Below are positions 1-8,492 of a stretch of 36,506 bases of DNA, one piece after another. The DNA lies in NCBI GenBank assembly GCA_021847645.1, contig JAJZQG010000066.1, forward strand, positions 1 to 36,506, written 5' to 3'. The notes beneath the pieces were generated by a model. The model saw nothing but the letters and a program-made list of their open reading frames with translations. It made no database searches and was not told where the DNA came from. The translations under genes and the position numbers were made by a program. Positions within the stretch are counted from its first letter, which is position 1. Every line of letters begins with the position of its first letter. Origin of the DNA: Myxococcales bacterium (GTDB taxonomy: Bacteria; Myxococcota_A; Polyangia; Polyangiales; Polyangiaceae).

Positions 1-153
1 GTCCGACGGACCGTCGTGGCCGGGGGCATCGCCTTCGGCGATGTCGGCGGAAGCGTCTTGGGTCGACGCGGGGTTGGACGCGGCAGGCGTGGACGAGCAG
101 GCGCCGAGCGCGAGAGTGAGAGAAGCGCAGCAAGCGAAGGCGAGCAGACGCAT
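1..153 (-). CDS. Lipoprotein, N-terminal part (runs off window)
   Basis: Only the first 51 codons lie in the window; the gene continues past position 1. The start is the ATG read on the minus strand at 153-151. The protein begins with a short basic start, a hydrophobic stretch with two Cys (FACCASLTLALG) and the lipobox LGAC, placing the lipidated Cys at residue 19. After it comes a Ser/Ala/Asp/Pro/Gly-rich linker typical of surface lipoproteins in myxobacteria. A good sigma70-like promoter sits upstream (193-221). Function cannot be assigned because the body of the protein is missing. It was too short for a standard ORF listing but the signal peptide makes it convincing. Confidence 0.6.
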   Translation of the reverse strand, partial: MRLLAFACCASLTLALGACSSTPAASNPASTQDASADIAEGDAPGHDGPSD

Positions 154-192
154 GGAACCCCCGAGCAACAAGCGAAAGACGAGAACGAGCGA

Positions 193-221
193 GCCATAGC
201 CTCGCGCGAGGGAAGAAGCAA
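193..221 (-). promoter_or_regulatory. Putative sigma70-type promoter for the lipoprotein at 1-153
   Basis: Read on the minus strand, the -35 is TTGCTT (221-216), followed by a 17-bp spacer and the -10 TATGGC (198-193). Transcription would begin near 186, about 33 nt before the lipoprotein ATG at 153. Motif match only. Confidence 0.4.
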
Positions 222-659
222 GTGCGCAGCGCCTCACGGGTCGGCACGAGGCGCGGCACAGGCTCGCTCAAGTGTGGCGGGGCCGGACTGCGGTGTGAGG
301 ACCCGGCCGACCCCAACCCCGGAAACGTGGCGACCGCATAGCCCAGCGTGACGCACGGGATCGCGGGGATGACCAGTCGATACCACCGACGCGCCACCGT
401 CACGGCCGCGTCGGTCGTGTCCCTCCCATGTTTGTGTGGAACCCGGCCGTGCTCAGGAGCACCGTCCATAGGGCCCAGGTCTGGGCCGTCGCGACCGGGC
501 AACGATCGGCCTGAGCCCGGTCCAGCGCGGGTGCGCGCACGAGCGTCGTGGTTGATTCCGCCTGTCGAGCCGCCCCGGTTCGGGTCGGCGTGGGCGCAAA
601 ATCGTCGCTCGGATCCGAGTTGATTGCGCCAGCCTGTCTTCTGGCTCTACCCTCGATCC
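222..659. other. Intergenic region with no recognised gene
   Basis: This is the rest of the 506-bp gap between the divergent lipoprotein (start 153) and the GH92 gene (start 660). The open frames here lack recognisable protein signatures and overlap on opposite strands. No convincing promoter for the GH92 gene, repeat or RNA gene was seen. Confidence 0.5.
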
Positions 660-2870
660 ATGCGCCCGCTCCTGCTCCTGCCCCTGTTGGCCCTCGCCGC
701 CGGCTGTGCTCTCGAACCGCTTGCACCCGAAGCCGAGCGCGCCGACCTGCTGTCCGCGGTCGACCCTCGCATCAGCACCGACGGCATCGGCTTCGGCATC
801 GGCTCGGGCTATCCCGGCCCCGACGTGCCCTTCGCCATGATCCACCCCGGCCCCGATACCACCGCCGGCAGCGGCGATCTCGAGGCCTACCACTGCTCCG
901 GCTACTACTACGAAGACTCCACCATTCGCGGCTTCAGCCTCACGCGCATGCACGGCACCGGCCTGGCCGACTACGGCACCCTCGCCTTCATGCCCGTCGA
1001 CGGCTTCGACGCCACGCGCACCACCGAGAGCGGATACAGGGCGGGGTTCGATCACGCCGACGAAATCGCGGTTCCCGGATACTACAGCGTAGTGCTCGCC
1101 AGCGGCATTCGTGTCGAGATCACCTCGTCGCGTCGCTCTGCGCTCTTCCGCTTCACCTTCCCCCAGGGCAGCCAGCCCGCCGTGCTGGTCGACCCGCGGC
1201 ACAAGCTCAGCGGCGAAGTCGTCAATCCTCGCGCCGAGGTCGACTCCGCCTCCGGTGTCATGAAGGCCTCCGTCCACATGAACGGCGACATGGGCAAGCG
1301 CTTCGGCGGATTCAACGCATTTGCCCATGCCCGCTTCGAGCCCGCTCCCGCTGAGCTGGGCACGTGGGATGCCTCGGGCCTGCACGCAGGCTCGGGGGTC
1401 GCCTCGGGCGATCCCGCCGGCGCCTACGCACGATTCGCCCCCGGCACGACCGAGGTGCTCATGCGTGTCGGGATGAGCTTCGTCGATGACGCCGGCGCTG
1501 CGGGCAACCTCCAGGCCGAGCTCGCAACCAGCGACTTCGGCAGCGCACGGCAGGCCGCCCGGGACGCCTGGTCGGCCACCATGTCCAACATCGATGTCTG
1601 GGGCGCCCCGGCGCGCGACGTGACCGTGCTCGCGACTGCCATGTACCACGCGCACCTGATGCCCACGCTCATGAGCGACGGCGACGGGCGCATGATAGAT
1701 CCCGACGACCAGATCGTCACGGCGGCCGGCGATCGCTACAGCGATTTCTCGCTGTGGGATACCTACCGGACGCTTCACCCGTGGCTGCTGCTCGAGGAGA
1801 GCGCGTACAACGCTCCCTTCGCAGCCTCGCTCATTGATATGGCGGAAAAGTGCGGCGCCGTGCCGCGCTGGCCGCTGGCCCACGGCGACAGCGGGTCGAT
1901 GCTCGGCTCCCCCGGCGAGATCGTGCTCGCCGAGAGCTCGCTGAAAGGCGTCGCCTTCGACCAGACCAAGGCTTATGCGCTGTCCCGTGTCTCGGCGTTC
2001 GGTCCGGTCACCGGCGCGTGCGGCGGACGGGGCGGCATCACCGATTACCTGGCCAAGGGCTACGTGCCTTCGGACAACAACGGCGGCTCGGTGTCGGATA
2101 CACAGGAGTACGCCATCGCGGACCACGCGCTGTCGCTCTGGGCCCAGCGCCTCGGAAAGTCCGCCGATGCGGCGGAGCTCGAGAAGCACGCGGGCTTCTG
2201 GGCCAATCTGTACGACCCTCAGGTCGGCTTCTTCCGCCCGAAGAAGAGCGACGGCACGTGGGATGCGTTCCAGGGGCCACTGGCGTTCGGAGGCCCCTAC
2301 GTGGAGGGCGATGCGTGGCAGTACCTGTGGCTGGTTCCGCACGATCCCGACGCCCTGGCGCAGACCCTCGGCGGCCGCGAGGCTGCCTTGCAGCGCCTTC
2401 GCGAGTTCTTCTCCCGGTCCGTCGACGAGAACCCGGTGCTCAACCACCGTGTGTACTACTGGCATGGCAACGAGCCCGATCTGCACGCCGCGTGGCTGTT
2501 CTCTGCATGGCAGTCGCCCGACGAGACGATCAGGTGGGTCGATTGGATTGTCGACACGATGTACGGTACCGGGCCCGACGGACTCGCGGGCAACGACGAT
2601 GGAGGCACGCTCTCGGCCTGGCTGCTGTTCGCCGTGGCTGGCATCTACCCCATCTCCGGCACGGACCTGTACTTGGTCGGTGCGCCGCGCTACCCGCGTT
2701 TCGTCATCCACCGTCCGAGCGGCGATCTGACCATCGAAGCCGGCCCCGATCCGCTGACCAACCGGCATCGCGTGGCGCTGACCCTGGACGGCGCGCCCGT
2801 GACTTCGACGTACCTGCACCACGGCGACTTGGTCGGCGCGCATACGCTGTCGTTTGAAATGGCTCCGTAG
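660..2870 (+). CDS. GH92 family glycosidase (alpha-mannosidase-like), lipoprotein
   Basis: A 736-residue exported glycoside hydrolase of family GH92, a family of Ca2+-dependent exo-alpha-mannosidases. The start at 660 gives a lipoprotein signal (MRPLLLLPLLALAAGC, lipobox LAAGC, Cys16); an upstream in-frame ATG at 624 would put extra residues in front of it. Family landmarks appear in order: the N-terminal beta-sandwich block (VDPRIST, GYPGPDVPFAMIHPGPDT, GFSLTRMHGTGLADYG), then in the (alpha/alpha)6 domain DTYRT, YVEGDAWQYLW (the Glu is a likely catalytic acid) and near the C-terminus GNDDGGTLSAWLLFAVAGIYP, which corresponds to the GNDDxG base motif. The Gln usual after that Gly appears to be Thr, so substrate preference may differ from characterised mannosidases. 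It is monocistronic, convergent with the SDR gene. Likely job: surface degradation of mannose-containing glycans. Confidence 0.9.
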   Translation: MRPLLLLPLLALAAGCALEPLAPEAERADLLSAVDPRISTDGIGFGIGSGYPGPDVPFAMIHPGPDTTAGSGDLEAYHCSGYYYEDSTIRGFSLTRMHGTGLADYGTLAFMPVDGFDATRTTESGYRAGFDHADEIAVPGYYSVVLASGIRVEITSSRRSALFRFTFPQGSQPAVLVDPRHKLSGEVVNPRAEVDSASGVMKASVHMNGDMGKRFGGFNAFAHARFEPAPAELGTWDASGLHAGSGVASGDPAGAYARFAPGTTEVLMRVGMSFVDDAGAAGNLQAELATSDFGSARQAARDAWSATMSNIDVWGAPARDVTVLATAMYHAHLMPTLMSDGDGRMIDPDDQIVTAAGDRYSDFSLWDTYRTLHPWLLLEESAYNAPFAASLIDMAEKCGAVPRWPLAHGDSGSMLGSPGEIVLAESSLKGVAFDQTKAYALSRVSAFGPVTGACGGRGGITDYLAKGYVPSDNNGGSVSDTQEYAIADHALSLWAQRLGKSADAAELEKHAGFWANLYDPQVGFFRPKKSDGTWDAFQGPLAFGGPYVEGDAWQYLWLVPHDPDALAQTLGGREAALQRLREFFSRSVDENPVLNHRVYYWHGNEPDLHAAWLFSAWQSPDETIRWVDWIVDTMYGTGPDGLAGNDDGGTLSAWLLFAVAGIYPISGTDLYLVGAPRYPRFVIHRPSGDLTIEAGPDPLTNRHRVALTLDGAPVTSTYLHHGDLVGAHTLSFEMAP

Positions 2871-2964
2871 CGACGGCCAGGCCATAGAGTTGCAGATCAA
2901 ATGTGTAGTGCGGGCGCCGTGCTCGCTCTGCGCCCTCGACGGCGCGCGTCTCGCAAAGAACGTC

Positions 2965-3780
2965 TCAATCGCGGTACGTGCGCGTGAGCGCCAGCGCCTT
3001 GTCCCGCAAGCGCGACTGAAGCGCGACGTCTTCCGCGGCGGCATCCGGCCGCGCCACGGCCGCCCGATCGAAGTACACGCCGCTCTGGCCTTCGAGCGCC
3101 CGCTCGATCACCTCGAGCACCGCTGCCGCGCCCTGCTCGGCAGTACCGAGCGGCCTGATCCCGGCGTCGACCACCATCTTCGTGGCCAGGAAGGTGCCAG
3201 GATGCAATGCCACATAGCTGCGCCGGTGGTCGCGCCGCGCGCGCTCGAAGGTGTCGGCCACGAGCGCGAGCTTGCTGCGCCGGTACGCAAGGACTCCGTC
3301 ATAGCGCCGCTTGCTCATCAGATCCGATTCGTCCAGCGGTGCCTGCCCGGCCGACGCCACGTTCACCACCGCGCGCGCCGGCTGCCCGCGCCCTACCAGG
3401 GATTCGGTCAGCAGGAACGGAGCCAGATAGTTCACCGCAAACCGCAGCTCGAAGCCGTCCGAGCTCGTCTCCCGACGCCCCCGATCGCGGCCGAATCCAA
3501 CCCCCGCGTTGTTGACCAGCACGTCCACGATTCCGCCCGATGCCACGTTCCGCGCGAGCTGTGCCACCTCCGCGAGCGCAGACAGATCCGCGACGAGCAC
3601 CCGCGGGCGTGCCCGCTCACCGCCCGTGAGCTCGGCGGCCAACGCCTCGAGCTTGTCGCGGTCGCGCCCCTGCAGCAGCAACACCGCGCCGAGCTGCGAG
3701 AGCTGCCGCGCAAGCGCAGCGCCGATGCCGCCCGTCGAGCCCGTGAGCAGCACGTGCTTGCCTTGGAGGTGCGTGGACAT
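2965..3780 (-). CDS. Short-chain dehydrogenase/reductase (SDR)
   Basis: A 271-residue classical SDR with a Rossmann fold. Visible motifs are the cofactor loop TGSTGGIG near residue 15, NNAG near residue 95, the catalytic Ser in VNVASAGQ, and AYRRSK containing the Tyr-x-x-x-Lys pair. An Arg after the loop strand (LQGRDRDKL) suggests NADP(H) preference. The ATG at 3780 (MSTHLQGKH) fits the family start; an in-frame start at 3816 would only add a basic tail. The overall look, including a PGTFLATKM segment after the active site, resembles retinol-dehydrogenase/WWOX-like SDRs, but the substrate is unknown. It lies 126 bp downstream of the PPK2 gene on the same strand and may be co-transcribed with it. 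Confidence 0.88.
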   Translation of the reverse strand: MSTHLQGKHVLLTGSTGGIGAALARQLSQLGAVLLLQGRDRDKLEALAAELTGGERARPRVLVADLSALAEVAQLARNVASGGIVDVLVNNAGVGFGRDRGRRETSSDGFELRFAVNYLAPFLLTESLVGRGQPARAVVNVASAGQAPLDESDLMSKRRYDGVLAYRRSKLALVADTFERARRDHRRSYVALHPGTFLATKMVVDAGIRPLGTAEQGAAAVLEVIERALEGQSGVYFDRAAVARPDAAAEDVALQSRLRDKALALTRTYRD

Positions 3781-3906
3781 CTCGCGGGTTGTGGTGCGCG
3801 CAGCGCGGGACGGCAAGTGCCGCCGGCTCCGAGCGGTGTCATCCGCCGCGCAGCGAGCCCGAGGCGCGTGGTTCGATCCCGTCAGCAGCGCTCCCGCGCC
3901 AACGCG

Positions 3907-5436
3907 CTACGACTTCTTGAGCGCCGCCTCGATCCGATCGCAGGCCGTGCGGATCACCTTCACTCGCGCGAACAGCTTATCGTTGGCCTCCACCAGCGTC
4001 CACGGCGCAGCCAGCGTGCTCGTGCGCTCCGCCATGTCGTTGACCGCCTGCTCGTAGGCATCCCACCTGTCGCGGTTGCGCCAGTCCTCGTCCGTCAGCT
4101 TCCACGCCTTGTACGGCGTGCCCTCGCGCTCCTTGAACCGACGAAGCTGCTCGTCCTTGGTGATGTGCAGCCAGTACTTGACCAGCACGATGCCGTGATC
4201 GGTGAGCTGCTGCTCGAACTGGTTGATCTCGTTGTACCCGCGCATCCACTCGTGCTCGGTGGCGAAGCCTTCCACCCGCTCCACCAGAACGCGCCCGTAC
4301 CAGGTCCGGTCGAACACGAGGAAGCGCCCCGCGCGCGGCAGGTGACGCCAGAACCGCCACAGGTAGTGCTGCGCACGCTCCTCGTCCGTGGGCGCCGCGA
4401 TCGCAATCACCTGGAAGTCTCGCGCGTCGAGCGCCGAGGTCAGCCGCCGGATCGCCCCGCCCTTGCCCGCGGCGTCCCACCCCTCGAACATCAGCAGCAC
4501 CGACTTCTTCTGAGCCTTGACCTCCCGCGACAGGCGGTTGAGCCGCCCCTGCTCCTTGCGCAGCTCCGTGTCGTAGGCCTTTCGCTCCAGCGCTTGCTTC
4601 ATGTCGAGCGACTCCAGGATCGTCTTCTGCGACGACAGCAGCGCGCGCGCTCCGCTTCGCGTCACCTTCTCCGATCCCGCCGGCGCTGCCTTGCGCGCTT
4701 CGGCCGCCAGCTTGCCCCGCACATCCATCTCGGTCAGGTGCTTGCGGATCGAGTCGCGCAGGATCGTGGTCACCGTCATGGCGCGGTACTCCGGATCCGC
4801 ACCCTCCACGATGGTCCAGGGCGCCAGGCCGGTCGACGAGCGCATGATGGTGTGCTCGGCCACCTCGATGAACTTGTCGTACATCCGCCAGTGCTTCCAG
4901 TCGCGCTTGGTCACACGCCAGCTCTGCAGCGGATCCTTCTCGAGCGCGCGAAGCCTCTTCTCCTGCGCCTTCTTGCCCAGGTGCATCCAGAATTTGAGGA
5001 TGAGCGCTCCGTCGTCGGCCAGCTCCTTCTCAAAGGCGATCATCTGGTCGAGCTGCTCGTCGAATCGCGCCCGGCTGATCGTGCCGTACACGCGATCGAG
5101 CACGGGCCGCGAGTACCACGAGCTCAGGAAGATCCCGACCTTGCCCTTGGGCGGCAGATCGCGCCAGTAGCGCCAGAACTCGGGACGCTCCCGTTCCTCG
5201 TCCGACGGCTCGGCGTACGCGCGCGTCACCAGCCACCGCGGATCGAGCCACTCGTTGAGCAGGTTGACCGTCTCGCTCTTGCCCGCCCCGTCGACCCCCT
5301 GGACCACCACGAGCACGGGGAACTTCGCCTGGCGCAGGCGCTGCTGCTCCTCCAGCAGCTCCATGCGCAGCGTCACGGCCACCTTGTCGAACTCCTTCTT
5401 CGAGATCTTGCGTCCCAGCTCTGCGGCTTCGAACAC
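3907..5436 (-). CDS. pap: Polyphosphate:AMP phosphotransferase, two PPK2 domains
   Basis: A 509-residue fusion of two PPK2 domains (class II PPK2), the architecture of polyphosphate:AMP phosphotransferase, which makes ADP from AMP using polyphosphate. The N-terminal domain has Walker A GVDGAGKS (about residues 47-54) but its Walker-B-like segment reads FLSSWYSR. The C-terminal domain has GWDAAGKG (about 318-325) followed by FDRTWYGRVLVERVEGF, which retains the Asp. This matches the known pattern of a degenerate first and catalytic second domain. The start chosen is GTG at 5436: it gives MFEAAELGRK, the usual family N-terminus, and is preceded by AAGGAG six bases upstream. A GTG 39 bases further upstream is less likely. 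Role: nucleotide salvage from polyphosphate under energy stress. Confidence 0.92.
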   Translation of the reverse strand: MFEAAELGRKISKKEFDKVAVTLRMELLEEQQRLRQAKFPVLVVVQGVDGAGKSETVNLLNEWLDPRWLVTRAYAEPSDEERERPEFWRYWRDLPPKGKVGIFLSSWYSRPVLDRVYGTISRARFDEQLDQMIAFEKELADDGALILKFWMHLGKKAQEKRLRALEKDPLQSWRVTKRDWKHWRMYDKFIEVAEHTIMRSSTGLAPWTIVEGADPEYRAMTVTTILRDSIRKHLTEMDVRGKLAAEARKAAPAGSEKVTRSGARALLSSQKTILESLDMKQALERKAYDTELRKEQGRLNRLSREVKAQKKSVLLMFEGWDAAGKGGAIRRLTSALDARDFQVIAIAAPTDEERAQHYLWRFWRHLPRAGRFLVFDRTWYGRVLVERVEGFATEHEWMRGYNEINQFEQQLTDHGIVLVKYWLHITKDEQLRRFKEREGTPYKAWKLTDEDWRNRDRWDAYEQAVNDMAERTSTLAAPWTLVEANDKLFARVKVIRTACDRIEAALKKS

Positions 5437-5670
5437 GATCGGCTCCTTGCCTCGGGCTTGCCCGCGCCCGCACACCGAACGTTAGCAGAACCTGGCCCGT
5501 GTTCGTCTTCGCGCGTCGCGTCGCTTCGTCCTGGCGAATGCTGAGACGCGCCAGCTCGAATGGGAGGAAAGTGACGCGACGCGGCACCGCCCGAGCCCGC
5601 CCCCGCCCCGCCCAATCCTTGACGCCGTCCCTTGACCGCGTCCACGCGAGCCGCTACGAGCGCGACCGGC

Positions 5671-5699
5671 TTGACCACGCTGGGGCCTCTCCGGATACT
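5671..5699 (+). promoter_or_regulatory. Putative sigma70-type promoter for the first Ser/Thr kinase gene
   Basis: TTGACC (5671-5676), a 17-bp spacer and GATACT (5694-5699). The predicted transcription start near 5706 falls inside a cluster of palindromes and leaves a leader of about 50 nt before the ATG at 5755. It lies in the 318-bp divergent gap between the PPK2 and kinase genes; no clear promoter for the minus-strand gene was found there. Confidence 0.5.
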
Positions 5700-5729
5700 G
5701 TGTCATCCGACACGTGGCGCCACGCGTGG
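5700..5729. promoter_or_regulatory. Cluster of three palindromes at the kinase promoter
   Basis: Three overlapping or adjacent perfect dyads: GTGTC/GACAC with a 4-base gap (5700-5713), CGTGGCGCCACG (5713-5724) and CCACGCGTGG (5720-5729). They begin one base after the -10 box and cover the expected transcription start, a typical place for a repressor site or a structured 5' leader. No regulator is identified. Confidence 0.35.
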
Positions 5730-5754
5730 TCATCGTCGCGCTTGGATCTAACGA

Positions 5755-7428
5755 ATGGGTGAGATTCACGAAGAGGTAGTCCAGCGCGCCGAGGCACGTG
5801 TCGGGTCCTGGCTCTGTGGCAAGTTCCACCTCGACCGCCTCCTCGGCGTTGGTGGAATGGCTGCGGTCTTTTCGGCCACGCACCGCAACGGCAACCGGGT
5901 TGCCGTCAAGATGCTCCATACTGCCCTGTCGATGGAGGCCGACCTCCGGCGCCGCTTCCTGCGCGAAGGCTATGTCGCCAACGCCGTCGACCACCCCGGC
6001 GCCGTTCGCGTGCTCGACGACGACGTGGCCGAGGACGGATCGATCTTTCTGGTGATGGATCTGATCGCCGGGGTGAGCATCGAGACGGTCGCCGAGTTTC
6101 TCGGCGGGCGGCTGCCCGCGAACGTGGTCTTGTCCATCACGCACCAGTTGCTGGACATCGTGGCTGCCGCGCACGCCAACGGTGTGGTGCATCGTGACAT
6201 CAAGCCCGACAACGTATGCCTGACTCGCGATGGCAACGTCATGCTGCTGGACTTCGGCGTGGCCCGCATGCTCGAAGGCGGCAATACGGCGACCCGCGAC
6301 GGCACCACCATCGGCACCCCGGCCTTCATGTCGCCCGAGCAGGCGCTGGGCAAGGTCAAGGACATCGATGCGCTCTCCGACGTGTATGCGGTCGGTGCGG
6401 TGGTCTTCACCCTGCTGTCGGGGCGCTGGGTGCACGAGGGCGAGAGTCCGAACGAGCTGTTGATCCTGGCCGCGACCAAGCCCGCGCGCTCCCTGGCCGA
6501 TGTCGCCGCAGACACCCCGGCCGTCATCGTGGATTTCGTCAAGCGCGCGCTGGCCTTCGAGAAGGCCGATCGCTGGCAGTCCGCGCGCGAGATGCAGAAG
6601 GCCCTCGCCGAAACCTATCAGACCGCATTCGGAGCGCCCATGCTCGAGGGCGTCGCGCTGGCCTCCATCCTGCACGGTGTCGCCGACTTCGAGTTCACCG
6701 ACTGGATTCCTCCCCGCGACGAAAGCGCGCCCACCGCTCTCCCATCCGCGTCGTGGGATGAAGAGAAGACCGTCGCGTTGCCGCCTCCGCCGTCGCCCGC
6801 ACCCAGTGTGCCGCCTCCGTCTTCGCCGGCTCCCGGCATCTCGCCGCCGCCCGCCGTGGCTGCTGCGCCCGCCGTGCCTGCTGCGCCGCCCGTCGCTGAC
6901 GATCACCTGACGACCGGCAAGTGGTCGCGTGAGACGCCGGGCCCGCAGCTGCTCTCGGGCATTGGCACGTCGCCGTTCGTGTCCAGCTCGCGCATGGCAG
7001 AGCCCGGTCGCGCGCGACGTGCGGCCCTGGCCGCCGTGCTCGCTGGTGTCGCCGTGCTCGGGCTCGCTGTCGTCGTACTGCTGGTTGGCCGCAATGCTCA
7101 TGACCATGCTGCCGAGCCCGTCGAGCCTGCCCTCTCCACCGAGCTCGGCGTCGCTCCCTCCGGCTCGGCCACCGATCTTACCGCGGACGCAGACGCCGGC
7201 CCGGAGGCGGACACCCACGCCCTCGGCGCTCCGGCCGCTTCCTCGGCTGGGGCCCCGGCGGGCGCAAGCGCCAGTGCCGCGCCGGTCGACGTCTACTCCC
7301 TTCCGCGCGTCAAGTTGCCGCTGGTTCCCCTGTCTGCCAGCGCCGGGGGCGGGGCGACGGACGGCGGACACAACGCGGGGGTCGCCACCGGACGCGATGC
7401 GGGATACGATCCGTTCGCACATCAGTAG
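5755..7428 (+). CDS. Hanks-type Ser/Thr protein kinase with C-terminal membrane segment
   Basis: A 557-residue bacterial Ser/Thr kinase. The kinase domain spans about residues 20-285: Gly loop GVGGMAAV (31-38, third Gly replaced by Ala), ATP-anchoring Lys52 in VAVK, Glu71, catalytic HRDIKPDN (146-153), DFG (166-168) and the activation-segment motif GTPAFMSPEQ (187-196). A Pro/Ala-rich linker follows. One hydrophobic transmembrane helix lies at about 424-443 (LAAVLAGVAVLGLAVVVLLVG), leaving an Ala/Asp/Ser-rich external tail with no recognisable sensor domain. No clear Shine-Dalgarno precedes the ATG. The gene ends two bases before the TPR/PEGA-like gene, so the two are almost certainly co-transcribed. 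The substrate is unknown. Confidence 0.93.
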   Translation: MGEIHEEVVQRAEARVGSWLCGKFHLDRLLGVGGMAAVFSATHRNGNRVAVKMLHTALSMEADLRRRFLREGYVANAVDHPGAVRVLDDDVAEDGSIFLVMDLIAGVSIETVAEFLGGRLPANVVLSITHQLLDIVAAAHANGVVHRDIKPDNVCLTRDGNVMLLDFGVARMLEGGNTATRDGTTIGTPAFMSPEQALGKVKDIDALSDVYAVGAVVFTLLSGRWVHEGESPNELLILAATKPARSLADVAADTPAVIVDFVKRALAFEKADRWQSAREMQKALAETYQTAFGAPMLEGVALASILHGVADFEFTDWIPPRDESAPTALPSASWDEEKTVALPPPPSPAPSVPPPSSPAPGISPPPAVAAAPAVPAAPPVADDHLTTGKWSRETPGPQLLSGIGTSPFVSSSRMAEPGRARRAALAAVLAGVAVLGLAVVVLLVGRNAHDHAAEPVEPALSTELGVAPSGSATDLTADADAGPEADTHALGAPAASSAGAPAGASASAAPVDVYSLPRVKLPLVPLSASAGGGATDGGHNAGVATGRDAGYDPFAHQ

Positions 7429-7430
7429 CC

Positions 7431-8408
7431 ATGTCTCCTCGCTTGTACATTCGCCGGGCACTGGTCGCCACGGCGTCAGGGGCCGTGATGCTCGTGGCGT
7501 TCCACGCGTCCGCGCAGTCCCTCGACCCGGTCGCGGCCACCGAGTTGTTCAGCCAGGGGCGCGACGCCCTCAAAGACGGCGACTTCGATCGCGCCTGCCC
7601 GCTGTTCGCGGAGAGCAATCGCCTCGACCCCAAGGTGGGAACCCTGCTCAACCTCGGTGAGTGCGAGGAGAAGCGCGGTCACCTGGCCGAGGCGCTCCAA
7701 GCTTGGCAGAACGCCGTCAACCTCTCTGAAGCCACCAGCGATCCGCGCGGCCAGATCGCTTCCGATCGTCTCGCGGAGCTCACCCCTCGCGTCCCCCGTC
7801 TCACCGTGCGCATCTCCCGCGACTCTCCGCCGGGCACGCGCGTGTACCGCGACGACGTCGAGCTCGGCGGAGTCATGCTCGGGCAGCCGTTCCCCGTCGA
7901 CCCCGGTGAGCATCGTGTCGTCGCCGTCGGGCCCGACAACTCCAGGCGCACCTTCCATGTCCGGCTCAAGGAAGGCGACGCTACCGAGATCGCGGTGACG
8001 GCCAAGCCGGCCGCACCCGGGCCCAGCGCATCGGCTGCAGCGGAGCCGCCGCCAGCCAGCAAGTCGTCGATGCCTTCACGGCGCACGGTCGCCTACGTGT
8101 TGGGTGGGGCGGGCATTGCCGGCGTGGTCACCGGTCTGGTGACCGGAGCCATGCTCATGAGCCGCAAGAGCACGGTCGACGAGCACTGCGCCGCCGACGG
8201 CGCTTGCGACCCGACGGGTGCGGATGCTGCCGCTTCGGGCAAGGCGCTGGTGCCCATCAACACGGTCGCGTGGGCCGTGGGGGCTGTGGGCCTCGGCGCT
8301 GGCGCCTACTTCTTCTTCACGGCGAGTCCGACGACATCCGCGCGGAGCGCATCCTCCCAGCATGCGAGCTGCACCGGTGCGCTCCTGCAGGTCGGCGGCG
8401 TCTTCTGA
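7431..8408 (+). CDS. TPR/PEGA-like membrane protein paired with kinase
   Basis: A 325-residue exported protein of a type often found beside Ser/Thr kinases in myxobacteria. It has a signal peptide (residues 1 to about 29, ending ASAQS), a TPR-like helical repeat region (about 33-110: ATELFSQGRDAL, GTLLNLGECEEKRGHLAEAL), and a beta-rich PEGA-like segment (about 120-185) with the phrases GTRVYRDDVELG and VDPGEHRVVAVG. A Pro/Ala/Ser linker is followed by two hydrophobic segments (about 222-245 and 280-300) flanking a loop with two Cys. The ATG lies two bases after the kinase stop, implying translational coupling. Its role is probably envelope scaffolding or ligand binding linked to the kinase; this is inference. 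Confidence 0.8.
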   Translation: MSPRLYIRRALVATASGAVMLVAFHASAQSLDPVAATELFSQGRDALKDGDFDRACPLFAESNRLDPKVGTLLNLGECEEKRGHLAEALQAWQNAVNLSEATSDPRGQIASDRLAELTPRVPRLTVRISRDSPPGTRVYRDDVELGGVMLGQPFPVDPGEHRVVAVGPDNSRRTFHVRLKEGDATEIAVTAKPAAPGPSASAAAEPPPASKSSMPSRRTVAYVLGGAGIAGVVTGLVTGAMLMSRKSTVDEHCAADGACDPTGADAAASGKALVPINTVAWAVGAVGLGAGAYFFFTASPTTSARSASSQHASCTGALLQVGGVF

Positions 8409-8432
8409 CGTCGCGCTGTCGATTGTGCGCAA

Positions 8433-8476
8433 CGTCGGCGCTTTCGGGGCCGACGGGATGGGCGACGAGCCCATCC
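8433..8476 (+). promoter_or_regulatory. Two contiguous perfect hairpins upstream of second kinase
   Basis: Hairpin 1 has a 7-bp stem CGTCGGC/GCCGACG (8433-8439 and 8449-8455) with a 9-base loop. Hairpin 2 starts at the next base with an 8-bp stem GGATGGGC/GCCCATCC (8456-8463 and 8469-8476) and a 5-base loop. Both are perfect. The second ends 16 bases before the ATG at 8493, just ahead of the AAGG ribosome-binding site. No U-run follows, so a simple intrinsic terminator is unlikely; a stability element, processing site or translational control element fits better. Confidence 0.5.
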
Positions 8477-8492
8477 AACCGCAAGGTGCGCC

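Noticed and set aside
453..3044. Long antisense open frame (863 codons) over the GH92 gene
   Set aside because: Antisense to a clear GH92 protein; no domain motifs in its translation. GC-rich third positions make long antisense frames common here.
2854..5544. Plus-strand open frame of 896 codons opposite the SDR and PPK2 genes
   Set aside because: The opposite strand encodes two well-recognised enzymes; the frame is Arg/Leu/His-rich and lacks any family signature.
5482..7461. Minus-strand frame of 659 codons opposite the first kinase
   Set aside because: Shadow of the kinase gene with no motif, Gly/Arg-rich composition.
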